NCBI GenBank assembly: GCA_965262425.1
Contig: OZ253536.1
Span: 2,914,001-2,978,000 of the forward strand
Length of the DNA stretch: 64,000 bases
Reading direction: 5' to 3'
Source of the DNA: CAZOZZ01 sp965262425
GTDB taxonomy: Bacteria > Acidobacteriota > Terriglobia > 20CM-2-55-15
Part shown: positions 18,047 to 25,876 of the stretch, piece by piece
Numbering within the stretch: position 1 is the stretch's first letter
How the letters are laid out: each line of letters begins with the position of its first letter
Notes under the pieces: model-generated
Databases searched by the model: none
Told to the model about the DNA's origin: nothing
Seen by the model: only the letters and a program-made list of their open reading frames with translations
Made by a program: the position numbers and the translations under genes

Positions 18047-18220
18047 ATTTTGGAGATCTCAGTGGTGAGAGCTTGCTACTGGAGTCTTTCGAGATTAGCC
18101 TCGACAGTCGCGAGACGCTCGTGGATGTCGATGGCGACATGCCAACGCTGATCCGATCGGAAAAGTGTTTCCAGCTGTATTCTACCACCAATGTAGGCTT
18201 TCTTGAGCGGGCCTAAGATC

Positions 18221-20809
18221 TCACTCGGCGCGAAGCGCCTCGGTCGGATCCACACGGGCGGCGCGAAGGGCCGGCAGGAGGCTCCCCGTGACGGTCATGG
18301 CTAAAGCCAGCCCGACGGCAGCCAGAAACGTGACCGCATCGCCTGGCCTGACGCCGGCTAGAAGCGCCTCCATCATGCGGCCGGCGGTGTAGGCAGCCCC
18401 GAGGCCAACCACACCGCCAACAACGGCCAGGAGGACACCCTCCCGGAACACCATCCGTAGAATGTCGCCGGACCGTGCCCCCATCGCCATCCGGACCCCT
18501 ATTTCGCCGGTACGCTGGGACACCCCGAAAGAAAGAAGGCTATGGATACCGATGCCCGCCAGCAACATGGACAGAGCGGCAAACGCGGCGAGCACGATGA
18601 TCTGGGTCCGGCGGGGTGCGGTTTCCGAATCGACGATGTCGGCAAGGAGACGTATATCCGACACCGGCAGTTCCGGGTCGGCCTCTCGTACGATGCGGCG
18701 GATGTCGGGGATCAACGAATCGGGGTCTTGCGAAGAACGGACGACCAGATCTTTCGGTGCATAAAAAATGATCGAGCCGTCCGGCACCTGCTTATAGGGC
18801 AGATAGACTTGAGGCTCGCTCCTCGCCTCGAGGCCCCGAACGTGGATGTCACCCACGACGCCCGCAACGACCCGGTCTCGAAAGGCGAAGTTAAAGCTGC
18901 GGCCCAGGGGATCCTCCCCGGGCCAGTACCGGCGAGCGAAAGACTGGCTGACGACGGCGACGGAAGCGACATCATCCGTGTCGAATTCACTGAGGTCCCG
19001 GCCGGCCGTCAGCGGGATGGACAACGTTTCGAAGAATCCCGGAGTGGCGTATCGAAGGATTGCTCTGTCGGGCGGGCCATCCACATCAAGGCCATCGACT
19101 CCCACCGGCCAGACTCCTCCACGCATGACCATCGGAAGGAAACTGACGTAGGCGGCGCTCGACACGCCTGGCAGGCTTCGGACCTCGGACAGAACCTGCG
19201 TGTAGAGTTGCGCGCGTCGGGCAGTGGGGTAGTATTTCGGCATCGGCAACTCGGTCCGCAGGGTCAGCACGCCCTCACCGCGAAAACCCGGATCGATGTC
19301 CTGGACCTGCCATAGGGCCCGGATCAACAGACCGGACGAGATGAGCAGGACCAGGGACAACGCGACCTCGACAATCACCAGTACGGAACGGAACCGCTGG
19401 TTTCGTCCGCCGACTCCGGCGTTTCGGATTTCAAGAAGGCTTTTCGCGCGAGCGCCGCTCGAGATTCGGAGGGCAGGTATCACCCCGAATCCGATTCCTG
19501 TCAGGCCGGTCAGTACACCTGCAAAGACCAGCACACGAAAATCAAGCACGGCCGGATCGCCAATCGGAAGGGACATCGGGACGAGCCGTGTCAGAAGTGG
19601 CAACCCCATGATGGCGACCAGCACGCCCAGGGCTCCTCCAAGAAACACCAGGACAAGGCTTTCGGTAAGCAATTGGCGCACGAGCCTTTCCCGGCCGGCG
19701 CCGATCGCCGTACGAATCGTCAGTTCCTTTCGCCGTCCCAACGTCCGGGCAAGAAGGAGGTTTCCCAGATTGGTACAGGTGATCAGCAACACGCACGCCG
19801 AGGCAGCAAAGAGCGCCGCCAGCAGCAGCCGGGACTGTTCAGGAACTTCATCTCGAAGAAAGCGAACCGTCGCGCCGGTTCGGGTGTTTGTCTCGGGATA
19901 CTCGAGTTCCAGTTGCCCCGCGATGATCGACATCTCGGCACGGGCTTCCTCCAGCGAAACATCGGGTTTCAGCCTCGCTATCGTCTGAAAGTAGTTGTTG
20001 TCCCGATCTTCGAAGTCCTGGCTTCCGAGTTGCATCGGCATCCAGAGTGCCGTTTCCCGGCTCGGAAAATAAAAATTCTGAGGCATCACCCCGATGATGC
20101 TGTAGGTCGAGTCATTCAGACGAAGTTCCCTGGAAAGCACTGCTCTATCCCCACCGAATTCCCTCAGCCACAATCCGTAACTGAGCACGACCGTACCGGG
20201 CGCGCCTTCGGTATCATCATCGGCGCTGAACACCCGCCCGACGAAGGGGCCGGTGTCCAGCAAGGCAAAAACGTCCGCTGTCACTTTCGTGGTTTGAAGT
20301 CGCCGCGGATCGCCGATACCGAGCAGGTTGACCGATCTGGCAAAGTACGCCCCCATCGCTTCAAAGGACGCACTTCGTTCACGCCAGTCCCGATAGTTGG
20401 GTGGCGACGCCTCCATTCGCGAGTATTCGCGGGGGCTCTCCCATATCTTCACGAGTCGTTCGGAGTCGGCGAAGGGCAGCGGCCGAATGAGGACGTGGTC
20501 GGTAATCGAAAAGACAGCCGTGTTGGCTCCGATGCCAAGCCCCGTGACGACGACGGCGGTCAGAGCGAAGCCGCGCGCACGCCCGAGGGTTCTCAACGCG
20601 TAGCGAAGATCCTGGCGAAGAATGTCCCAGTGCACCCGCAGGGCATTTGACAGGAGGTCTCCGAGGGTCTCGAGCCACAGCCCGAGCAGCCACAGGAATG
20701 TCGTGGACTCCCGTCGCCGTTCACTGAACACGTGACACAACTCTTCCTCGTATTCCGCACGGAACGCGGCCGGATAAATGAAGAGGAGGATTCGATATAG
20801 ACGCATCAA
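18221..20809 (-). CDS. ADOP-type ABC transporter permease 1 (MacB_PCD/FtsX duplicated)
   Basis: 862 residues. The N-terminal permease prefix (MRLYRILLFIYPAAFRAEYEEEL...) covers about residues 1-75. DLRYALRTLGRARGFALTAVVV then begins the first MacB periplasmic-core domain with a transmembrane helix. An FtsX block follows (LITCTNLGNLLLARTLGRRKELTIRTAIGAGRERLVRQLLTES), then a second core and a second FtsX block ending with LLPALRAARVDPTEALRAE. It has no ATPase domain, as expected for orphan ADOP permeases. The transported substrate is unknown. It overlaps the upstream PadR gene by 4 nt (ATGA at 20806-20809), a pattern repeated in every PadR pair in this window. Confidence 0.92.
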   Translation of the reverse strand: MMRLYRILLFIYPAAFRAEYEEELCHVFSERRRESTTFLWLLGLWLETLGDLLSNALRVHWDILRQDLRYALRTLGRARGFALTAVVVTGLGIGANTAVFSITDHVLIRPLPFADSERLVKIWESPREYSRMEASPPNYRDWRERSASFEAMGAYFARSVNLLGIGDPRRLQTTKVTADVFALLDTGPFVGRVFSADDDTEGAPGTVVLSYGLWLREFGGDRAVLSRELRLNDSTYSIIGVMPQNFYFPSRETALWMPMQLGSQDFEDRDNNYFQTIARLKPDVSLEEARAEMSIIAGQLELEYPETNTRTGATVRFLRDEVPEQSRLLLAALFAASACVLLITCTNLGNLLLARTLGRRKELTIRTAIGAGRERLVRQLLTESLVLVFLGGALGVLVAIMGLPLLTRLVPMSLPIGDPAVLDFRVLVFAGVLTGLTGIGFGVIPALRISSGARAKSLLEIRNAGVGGRNQRFRSVLVIVEVALSLVLLISSGLLIRALWQVQDIDPGFRGEGVLTLRTELPMPKYYPTARRAQLYTQVLSEVRSLPGVSSAAYVSFLPMVMRGGVWPVGVDGLDVDGPPDRAILRYATPGFFETLSIPLTAGRDLSEFDTDDVASVAVVSQSFARRYWPGEDPLGRSFNFAFRDRVVAGVVGDIHVRGLEARSEPQVYLPYKQVPDGSIIFYAPKDLVVRSSQDPDSLIPDIRRIVREADPELPVSDIRLLADIVDSETAPRRTQIIVLAAFAALSMLLAGIGIHSLLSFGVSQRTGEIGVRMAMGARSGDILRMVFREGVLLAVVGGVVGLGAAYTAGRMMEALLAGVRPGDAVTFLAAVGLALAMTVTGSLLPALRAARVDPTEALRAE

Positions 20810-21168
20810 ACCCTCCCCGGAGCGAAACCGGTGGCGCGTGCCAGCTTGAGCATCCGTGCAAGACGGCGAGACTCCGCTTTCGCCACGCCGGTACCGAACG
20901 ACGTGATCCGGTAATAGCGACGCCGTTCGTCGTCCAGGTCCGGTGCGGGCCGGTCCCGGGTCTCGACGATCAAACCCTGTTCGAGCATTCGCTGAACGGA
21001 ACGATACAAGGTGCCCGCGCCGATGCGGACCTCCCCGTTGGTTCGGGCCGCGACTTCCTGAATGATCGCGTACCCGTGGCGGTCCTGGCCTGCAAGCGCC
21101 ATCAGAACATGGAACGTGACGGATGGAAGAGGGAGGAGAGCAGCAACGTCAGTGTGCTTGTCAGTCAT
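20806..21168 (-). CDS. PadR family transcriptional regulator (partner of ADOP 1)
   Basis: 120 residues from ATG 21168 (MTDKHTDVAALLPLPSVTFH). The winged-helix PadR domain shows LMALAGQDRHGYAIIQEV, GAGTLYRSVQRMLEQGLI and DERRRYYRITSFGTGVA. The in-frame upstream start at 21204 was rejected because a near-consensus promoter (TTGACA-N18-TATATT) lies between, with its -10 box ending 6 nt before ATG 21168. It probably represses its own operon with the ADOP gene. It is divergent from a second PadR operon that shares the 136 bp control region. Confidence 0.9.
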   Translation of the reverse strand: MTDKHTDVAALLPLPSVTFHVLMALAGQDRHGYAIIQEVAARTNGEVRIGAGTLYRSVQRMLEQGLIVETRDRPAPDLDDERRRYYRITSFGTGVAKAESRRLARMLKLARATGFAPGRV

Positions 21169-21174
21169 GACTCG

Positions 21175-21204
21175 AATATATAGCCCATATGAATATAGTG
21201 TCAA
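21175..21204 (-). promoter_or_regulatory. Sigma-70-type promoter and palindromic operator for the PadR/ADOP 1 operon
   Basis: On the minus strand TTGACA (21204-21199) is followed after 18 nt by TATATT (21180-21175). The start codon lies 6 nt further, so transcription would begin at or next to the ATG (leaderless). GAATATA (21191-21197) and TATATTC (21209-21215) form an inverted repeat over the -35 region, with another GAATATA half-site at 21174-21180. These are plausible PadR operators. Confidence 0.65.
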
Positions 21205-21261
21205 TGAATATATTCAGAGTGGCTACTTTGTCGATCATCATTGCATTTTCCAGGAGGCAAC

Positions 21262-21297
21262 TATATCTATGTATGATATATCCATCTATGATATAGT
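21262..21297 (+). promoter_or_regulatory. AT-rich operator/promoter of the PadR-CcmC fusion operon
   Basis: ATCTATG...ATATA occurs twice (about 21266-21280 and 21284-21295). TATAGT at 21292-21297 would serve as a -10 box, leaving 7 nt to ATG 21305, again implying a leaderless transcript. No good -35 is visible, so activation or PadR-dependent control is possible. Confidence 0.5.
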
Positions 21298-21304
21298 AGT
21301 CCCC

Positions 21305-21676
21305 ATGCGCACCCGAAAATACGATGCCGACAACAAGGACCTTTCAAGTCTGTTGCCTCTGAACCATGCGGACTTCCACATCCTGCTGTCCCTGACTGAT
21401 GCGGACCGCCACGGCTACGCGATCATGCAGCACGTTCGGGAATTGACGGAAGGGAGCCTCAAACTGGGACCGGGAACGCTGTATACATCCATCAAACGTC
21501 TGCTGGGTGCGACGCTCATCGAAGAGTCGGACGAACGGCCGGATCCGGATATGGATGATCAACGACGACGCTATTACCGGCTGACGGGGTTTGGTCGAAG
21601 GGTCGCCACAGCCGAGGCCGAGCGGTTCGCGCGCCTGGTTCAGGTTGTAAAGGCGAGGAAGTTGGTGAAGGTATGA
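21305..21676 (+). CDS. PadR family transcriptional regulator (partner of the CcmC fusion)
   Basis: 123 residues from ATG 21305 (MRTRKYDADNKDLSSLLPLNH). The longer open frame back to 21062 runs antisense through the neighbouring PadR gene and was rejected. Winged-helix landmarks are LSLTDADRHGYAIMQHV, GPGTLYTSIKRLLGATLIEES and DDQRRRYYRLTGFGRRVA. It is close in sequence to the divergent PadR at 20806-21168, suggesting a duplicated unit. Its stop overlaps the next gene's start by ATGA (21673-21676), exactly as in the PadR-ADOP pairs. Confidence 0.9.
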   Translation: MRTRKYDADNKDLSSLLPLNHADFHILLSLTDADRHGYAIMQHVRELTEGSLKLGPGTLYTSIKRLLGATLIEESDERPDPDMDDQRRRYYRLTGFGRRVATAEAERFARLVQVVKARKLVKV

Positions 21677-22584
21677 CACCCAATGTCAGCGGGGACCCCC
21701 GCATCGTCGTTTGGTCCTGGCGTCTGTACCGGTTGTTGACCCGAGTCTATCCCAGGGAGTTTCGCGTTTCATATTCGCAGAAACTGGAACAGGCGTTTCT
21801 GGATCTGTGCCGCAGTGCATGCCGGAGTGGAACGCTCGATCTCATGAAGTTGTGGGTTCACACGGTTTGGGACCTGTTTCGTTCGGCATACCGGCAACAC
21901 ACCGAAATACTGGCGGGGACAGCGGGCACCCTCATGGTCCTGGTTGGATTGATTCCCGCCACCTTGGCCGTATTCGTTTACGCCCCCACCGAAGCCACCA
22001 TGGGAACCGTTCAACGGATTTTCTACTTCCACGTGTCGGCCGGCCTGGTGGGCTACATCGGGTTCTTCGTCGTATTCGCCTCGAGCATTGGCTTCCTCTT
22101 GAAGCGAGACTTGATCTGGGACAGGGTCGCTCGCTGTTCGGCAGAAGTCGCGGTTCTGTTCGCGTCGATCAACTTGATGACGGGCGTCATCTGGGCCAAG
22201 CCAATTTGGGGCATCTGGTGGACCTGGGACGCGCGCCTGACACTGCAATTGGTGCTTTGGGTCAGTTTCATCGGTTACCTGATGCTGGGAGCCTACATCG
22301 CCGATCCGAGGAAGAGGGCCACCGTACAGGCTGTGGTCGGAATCCTGGCTTTCCTCGACGTTCCGGTCAACTACATGGCCATACGATGGTGGCGAACCCA
22401 GCATCCTTCGGCCGTCCTGGCCGGAGATCCGAATTCGGCCCTGACCCCGGACATGTTCATCGCCTTCATCGTAACGTTTGCCGCCTTCCTGTCGATCTAC
22501 ACCCACCTTGTGCGAAAACGCATGGCGGTCGAAGAGACCCGACAGGAAATCGAATACCTCCAACAGCAGGTGTACTCGAAATGA
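21673..22584 (+). CDS. ccmC: Fusion of an ADOP permease-prefix domain to a CcmC-type heme exporter
   Basis: 303 residues. Residues 14-80 (WRLYRLLTRVYPREFRVSYS ... LWVHTVWDLFRSAYRQH) match the soluble prefix found at the N-terminus of the ADOP 1 permease. From about residue 85 the protein becomes a CcmC/CcsA-family membrane protein. It has about six transmembrane helices, the heme-handling tryptophan-rich motif WGIWWTWDARLT (179-190), and two conserved periplasmic His residues: His120 in YFH and His244 in TQHP. CcmC presents heme to CcmE for cytochrome c maturation. The gene occupies the slot where an ADOP permease normally follows PadR, and a CcmD-like gene follows with an ATGA overlap. The C-terminus carries a charged helix (RKRMAVEETRQEIEYLQQQV). 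The rest of the ccm operon is not in the window. Confidence 0.85.
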   Translation: MTPNVSGDPRIVVWSWRLYRLLTRVYPREFRVSYSQKLEQAFLDLCRSACRSGTLDLMKLWVHTVWDLFRSAYRQHTEILAGTAGTLMVLVGLIPATLAVFVYAPTEATMGTVQRIFYFHVSAGLVGYIGFFVVFASSIGFLLKRDLIWDRVARCSAEVAVLFASINLMTGVIWAKPIWGIWWTWDARLTLQLVLWVSFIGYLMLGAYIADPRKRATVQAVVGILAFLDVPVNYMAIRWWRTQHPSAVLAGDPNSALTPDMFIAFIVTFAAFLSIYTHLVRKRMAVEETRQEIEYLQQQVYSK

Positions 22585-22712
22585 GCTGGGTCATCGCAGC
22601 CAACATCGTCGTCTGGATCGCCATCTTCGGTTACATGTTGTTGGTGTCCGGAAAGCAGAGGCAATGTGATCGCCGCCTCAGCGAGCTCCGCCATCTCCTC
22701 GAAGACCGATAG
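22581..22712 (+). CDS. ccmD: CcmD-like small membrane protein
   Basis: 43 residues, overlapping the ccmC fusion stop by ATGA (22581-22584). One N-terminal transmembrane helix (IAANIVVWIAIFGYMLLV) is followed by a charged tail (RQCDRRLSELRHLLE). This is the architecture of CcmD-family proteins, which stabilise the CcmABC-heme-CcmE complex. Size, topology and position right after CcmC together support the call, although the sequence is too short for certainty. Confidence 0.75.
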   Translation: MSWVIAANIVVWIAIFGYMLLVSGKQRQCDRRLSELRHLLEDR

Positions 22713-22723
22713 TCCACCGCAAA

Positions 22724-22756
22724 GCGTGTCGGGGTGGCCGTCCCTGGCCACCCCCC
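22724..22756 (+). repeat. REP-like repeat, left arm
   Basis: AGCGTGTCGGGGTGGCCGTC and the following CCTGGCCACC match, in inverted orientation, the arm at 24935-24963. Related arms also occur at 63009-63035 and 63105-63125. Here the two arms are separated by the 2 kb IS1380-family element. Confidence 0.6.
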
Positions 22757-23059
22757 CACAAGCCTCGCTTTCCCCGCCAACTCTTCCGGCCACCATTCCG
22801 GGTCCCGATGGACGACTCGAACTCACGGCCTTTGGAATCAGTGACGGCTAACCCGCATTTCTCATGAATGGTGCCCAAAACTGCATTTTGGAGACGGAAA
22901 AGATGTCGGAGGCTGGGTGGCGAGAGCAAAGATGCCGGCTGAGGGGAGTGACTGGGCCTGGACGAGTGGTGGTGAAGGGAATGACGACGTGAAATCGGAT
23001 TACAGAGACAGCTATCCCGATCAAAGATCGGAACGTTGGTATGTCTGAGGAGGGGACGC

Positions 23060-24792
23060 TCAACAGCGAAGCGGGACTTTCTGAAGGTTGGCATAAATCT
23101 GAGCGAACACCGCGGCGTAGGGGTATCCGCCAGCCATCCGAATCCAGACTCGACGCACGGTCACATGGATCTGCGCTCCGATTTTGAGCAGCTTCAGGCG
23201 AATCGTGGTGCACTGCGCCCGCGCGAATTCGGTGCCCTGCAACCCGAGCCGTCGCAAGGCCTGCATTAACATGTACGCCACCGATGAAAGGTAGAGTCGG
23301 AGTTGATTGGCGCGCATGGTGGCCGTGCTGGTCCGATCGGCGAACAATCCGAGCTGTTGCTCTTTGATCCGGTTTTCCATATCCCCTCGGGCACAGTAGA
23401 TCTGTTCATAGATCTGTCTTGGGGTCTTTCGGCCTTTCGGTAACGAGGTGACGATAAACCGAGGATTGGAGCCCTTGGCCAGATGTTCGGCCTTACCAAT
23501 GATGCGTCGCTCACGGGTCCAGCTGTCGCGGGTCTGATACGGAAACGTCTTAAAGACGCGCGCTGGCTTTCCCGTCCTGTCGAATCGCTTTTTTGCAGTC
23601 GCCATCGGAGTTTCGATCGCGCCCAGCAGTCGATTGTTCGCCTCCTCCGCAGAATTTGTGGGCAGTCCAAAGGCCTGTGCGCACATAAGTAATTGAAACA
23701 AAGTACCTTATTCTTTTGTTCGACGGCGAATATTCCAGTACCCACTTCGGTCGGACGCCTACACCCGGTGCCCGGAGCCCCCGCCGGAGGCCCCGTTCCC
23801 CATCGCCCACACCAGCCGACACCGCGGAGCGCAGCCGAGGGTCAAGGCCGGCGCAGCCGCCGAGCTTGCGAGGGAAGCCTTGAGGCTTGGCGAGCACCGT
23901 GGTCTCCTCAAGCGGCGATGGAAGACGGTTTTACCCACAAATTCTGCGGAAGACCCGATTGTTCTTTGCCAGTCCGATCACGTAATCGACACGGTGTTGG
24001 GCCTCGCACCACGTCAGGATCTCATCGCGGCAGAAACCCGAGTCGGCACGAATCACGATCTGGACTCTGGGCCACTTCTGCCGAATCTGTCCGACGATCC
24101 GTTCCAGCTCTTTGACCGATCCGGCCGCACCATCGATGTCGGATCGTCGTAGCCGGGCACACAGCAGAAACTCCCCACAGAAGATATACAGCGGCAGATA
24201 ACAATAGTGCCGGTAATAGCCGTGAAAGAAGCGACCCTCCTGACTCCCGTGAATCGGATCGTCGGTCGCATCCAGATCCAGAATGATCTGCCGCAGCGCC
24301 CGCCGATGCGCTTGGAGAAACACGTCCACCATCAACCTATCCATCGCCGCCTCGTCTCGTCCGATCTTCTTGTACGGATGGTCTGCCGCACCCTCGGTCG
24401 ACAGTTCCAGTCGGTTCAGCGTGCTCTTACCAGCCAGGGCCTTGCCTCGATCTCGTGCCTGTTTCCGGGTCCGACCCTTCGGATCGGTCTCACCCACCAT
24501 CACGGCCAGCATCGGATCCGACCGGAGTTGGTCGTGGTCGTTCAGATCCTCATAGCCCAAACACAATCCGTACACACGTTGCGACACCAGTTGTTCGATC
24601 CCGTGTTCCACAAATCGCGGATCCCGATGATCCTGGAAACATCCGGCAAGCTGTTTCAGAATCCCCGTCCGTTTTTCTGCTTCTCGTAGCAGCAAGCCGC
24701 CCGCATCCGTGCTGATGTCTCCTCCGTCGAATTGGCCCCGTACTTCCCGTGAACCTAATGTGAATCGATTCTGTCTTACACTCTGTATTCAT
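23060..24792 (-). pseudogene. IS1380-family transposase, disrupted by MITE M3
   Basis: The N-terminal part (in frame from about 24740 down to 23957) reads REVRGQFDGGDISTDAGGLLLRE, then LDLDATDDPIHGSQEG and IVIRADSGFCRDEILTWCE, which carry catalytic Asp residues, up to GLAKNN. The C-terminal part (23639 down to 23060) resumes at NNRLLGAIE and contains QIYCARGDMENRIKEQQLGL with the catalytic Glu. Removing the 317 bp MITE and one 8 bp duplication restores GLAKNNRLLGAIE exactly. The start is unclear: ATG 24792 (MNTECKTESIHI) is in a different frame from FDGGDIS, and that frame has no ATG, GTG or TTG near its beginning. An additional frameshift at the 5' end is therefore likely. Confidence 0.88.
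23640..23956. mobile_element. MITE M3, copy 1 (317 bp) inside the IS1380 transposase
   Basis: Begins GCCTCCTCCGCAGAATTTG and ends AATTCTGCGGAAGACCC; the perfect inverted core is TCCGCAGAATTTGTGGG. It is flanked by the 8 bp duplication GATTGTTC (23632-23639 and 23957-23964). The same 317 bp sequence, apparently without differences, lies at 48614-48930. Short ORFs in both copies are identical only because the DNA is. Confidence 0.92.
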
Positions 24793-24934
24793 AAAGGCCG
24801 CCTCCGTCTGCGCATTTGATGCTTCTAGACAAAGTCATCTATGCCAGACAGGGCGGCCTTTTTCGGTCTTTTCCCTTCCTACTCTGTTTCGATTTATCTC
24901 AGATCTCTTGAGAAATGCGGGCTAAACCGGCGGG

Positions 24935-24963
24935 CGGCCAGAGACGGCCGCCCCGACACGCTA
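24935..24963 (-). repeat. REP-like repeat, right arm
   Basis: Reverse complement reads AGCGTGTCGGGGCGGCCGTC..., matching the left arm at 22724 with a few changes. The two arms are inverted around the IS1380-family element. A comparable inverted pair without an insertion is seen at 63009-63125. Confidence 0.6.
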
Positions 24964-24991
24964 ACGGCGTACCTTTTCTTCTGACCGGTAC

Positions 24992-25876
24992 TTACTCGCG
25001 CCACAAGGGGCGGGTGAGGCAGGTGGGGCCGCCGGCGCCGGGGATGCAAATTTCGCCACCGTCGAACTCACTCACTGTGCAGCCGGCGGTTTCAAGGCGG
25101 GAACGGGTCGCGGGATTGCCCGCGGCCATGACCACGTTGCGGGGGGAGACCGTCAGAACGTTACATCCGAGTGAATCGTATTCCTCGTCGGGGACGTCTA
25201 CCAATTCCACGCCTCGCTCTTTGAGCATCTCAAAGAGCGGCACGGGCAGCAGACGCAGGAACACAACGGCAAGGTCGTCGGCTACCAGGCTGAGGAACGA
25301 CTGCAGGTGCAACACTTCCTGCCTTCCGTTCCAGTAAGGGAGGTGTACCGGAACCACGGTCACGTTCAGGGGCTTCAACAGGTCTCCGATCGCCGCGATG
25401 CCCGCATCATTGGTCCGGAATCCCCGACCCGCGACAAGCGTTCGAGAGTCCAGCCAGACCATGTCGCCGCCTTCTGCGGTGGCATCACCGCCAATGGTTC
25501 CAAGGACCGGCACGCCCCATCCTTCCAACGCCTCCGCAAACGCAGGCCCTTCGCCCCTGCGGGCCGGTTTTCCCGTCTGGAATACGACGGCGCCCTGGTT
25601 GGTGATCAGAACAGGATCGTGGGGATACAATGAATCCAGGCCGGTACGTTCATCAAGAGGCAGGCTGAGCACGGTGGCTCCCGCCGACTCGAGAAGCGAA
25701 ACAAATTGTTGGTGATCTTTTGCGGCGCGATCCATGTCCGGCGGGCGGAGGTAGTCCAACCCTTCCCATTCCTCCGCGATAGCCTCCGTCGAACGGAAGG
25801 CTTCGGTCGGTCGTTTGACCACCACCGTACGCAGTGGCGCGACCATGCTCTGGCTGCCGAAAGACCCTTGGCTCAT
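24992..25876 (-). CDS. Dimethylarginine dimethylaminohydrolase / arginine-deiminase-like amidinotransferase
   Basis: 294 residues of the guanidine-modifying (pentein) fold. FVSLLESAGATVLSLP, DSLYPHDPVLITNQGAVV (substrate-binding Asp), EGGDMVWLDSRTLVAGRG (the catalytic ExGD segment), VLHLQSFLSLV (catalytic His) and CNVLTVSPRNVVM are present. A Cys in GGGPTCLTRPL-type context at the C-terminus (AGGPTCLTRPL) is the expected nucleophile. It likely hydrolyses methylated arginine, or another guanidine, to citrulline plus an amine. It overlaps the upstream spermidine-synthase-like gene by ATGA (25873-25876), so both are translated as a unit. An arginine/polyamine link is an inference. Confidence 0.87.
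   Translation of the reverse strand: MSQGSFGSQSMVAPLRTVVVKRPTEAFRSTEAIAEEWEGLDYLRPPDMDRAAKDHQQFVSLLESAGATVLSLPLDERTGLDSLYPHDPVLITNQGAVVFQTGKPARRGEGPAFAEALEGWGVPVLGTIGGDATAEGGDMVWLDSRTLVAGRGFRTNDAGIAAIGDLLKPLNVTVVPVHLPYWNGRQEVLHLQSFLSLVADDLAVVFLRLLPVPLFEMLKERGVELVDVPDEEYDSLGCNVLTVSPRNVVMAAGNPATRSRLETAGCTVSEFDGGEICIPGAGGPTCLTRPLWRE

Larger units (their letters stand above)
22852..24921. mobile_element. IS1380-family insertion sequence with CTAA target duplication, interrupted by MITE M3
   Basis: 2070 bp. Ends are CCCGCATTTCTCA in inverted orientation (from 22852 rightwards, and to 24921), flanked by CTAA on both sides (22848-22851 and 24922-24925). The transposase is on the minus strand. Near the right end (24793-24861) AAAGGCCGCC/GGCGGCCTTT forms a hairpin followed by TTT in the plus direction, probably a transcription block. 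The transposase gene is split by a 317 bp MITE, so the element can no longer move by itself. Confidence 0.88.

Noticed and set aside
21062..21304. N-terminal extension of the PadR gene at 21305
   Set aside because: Antisense to the divergent PadR gene and across its promoter; homology begins at 21305.
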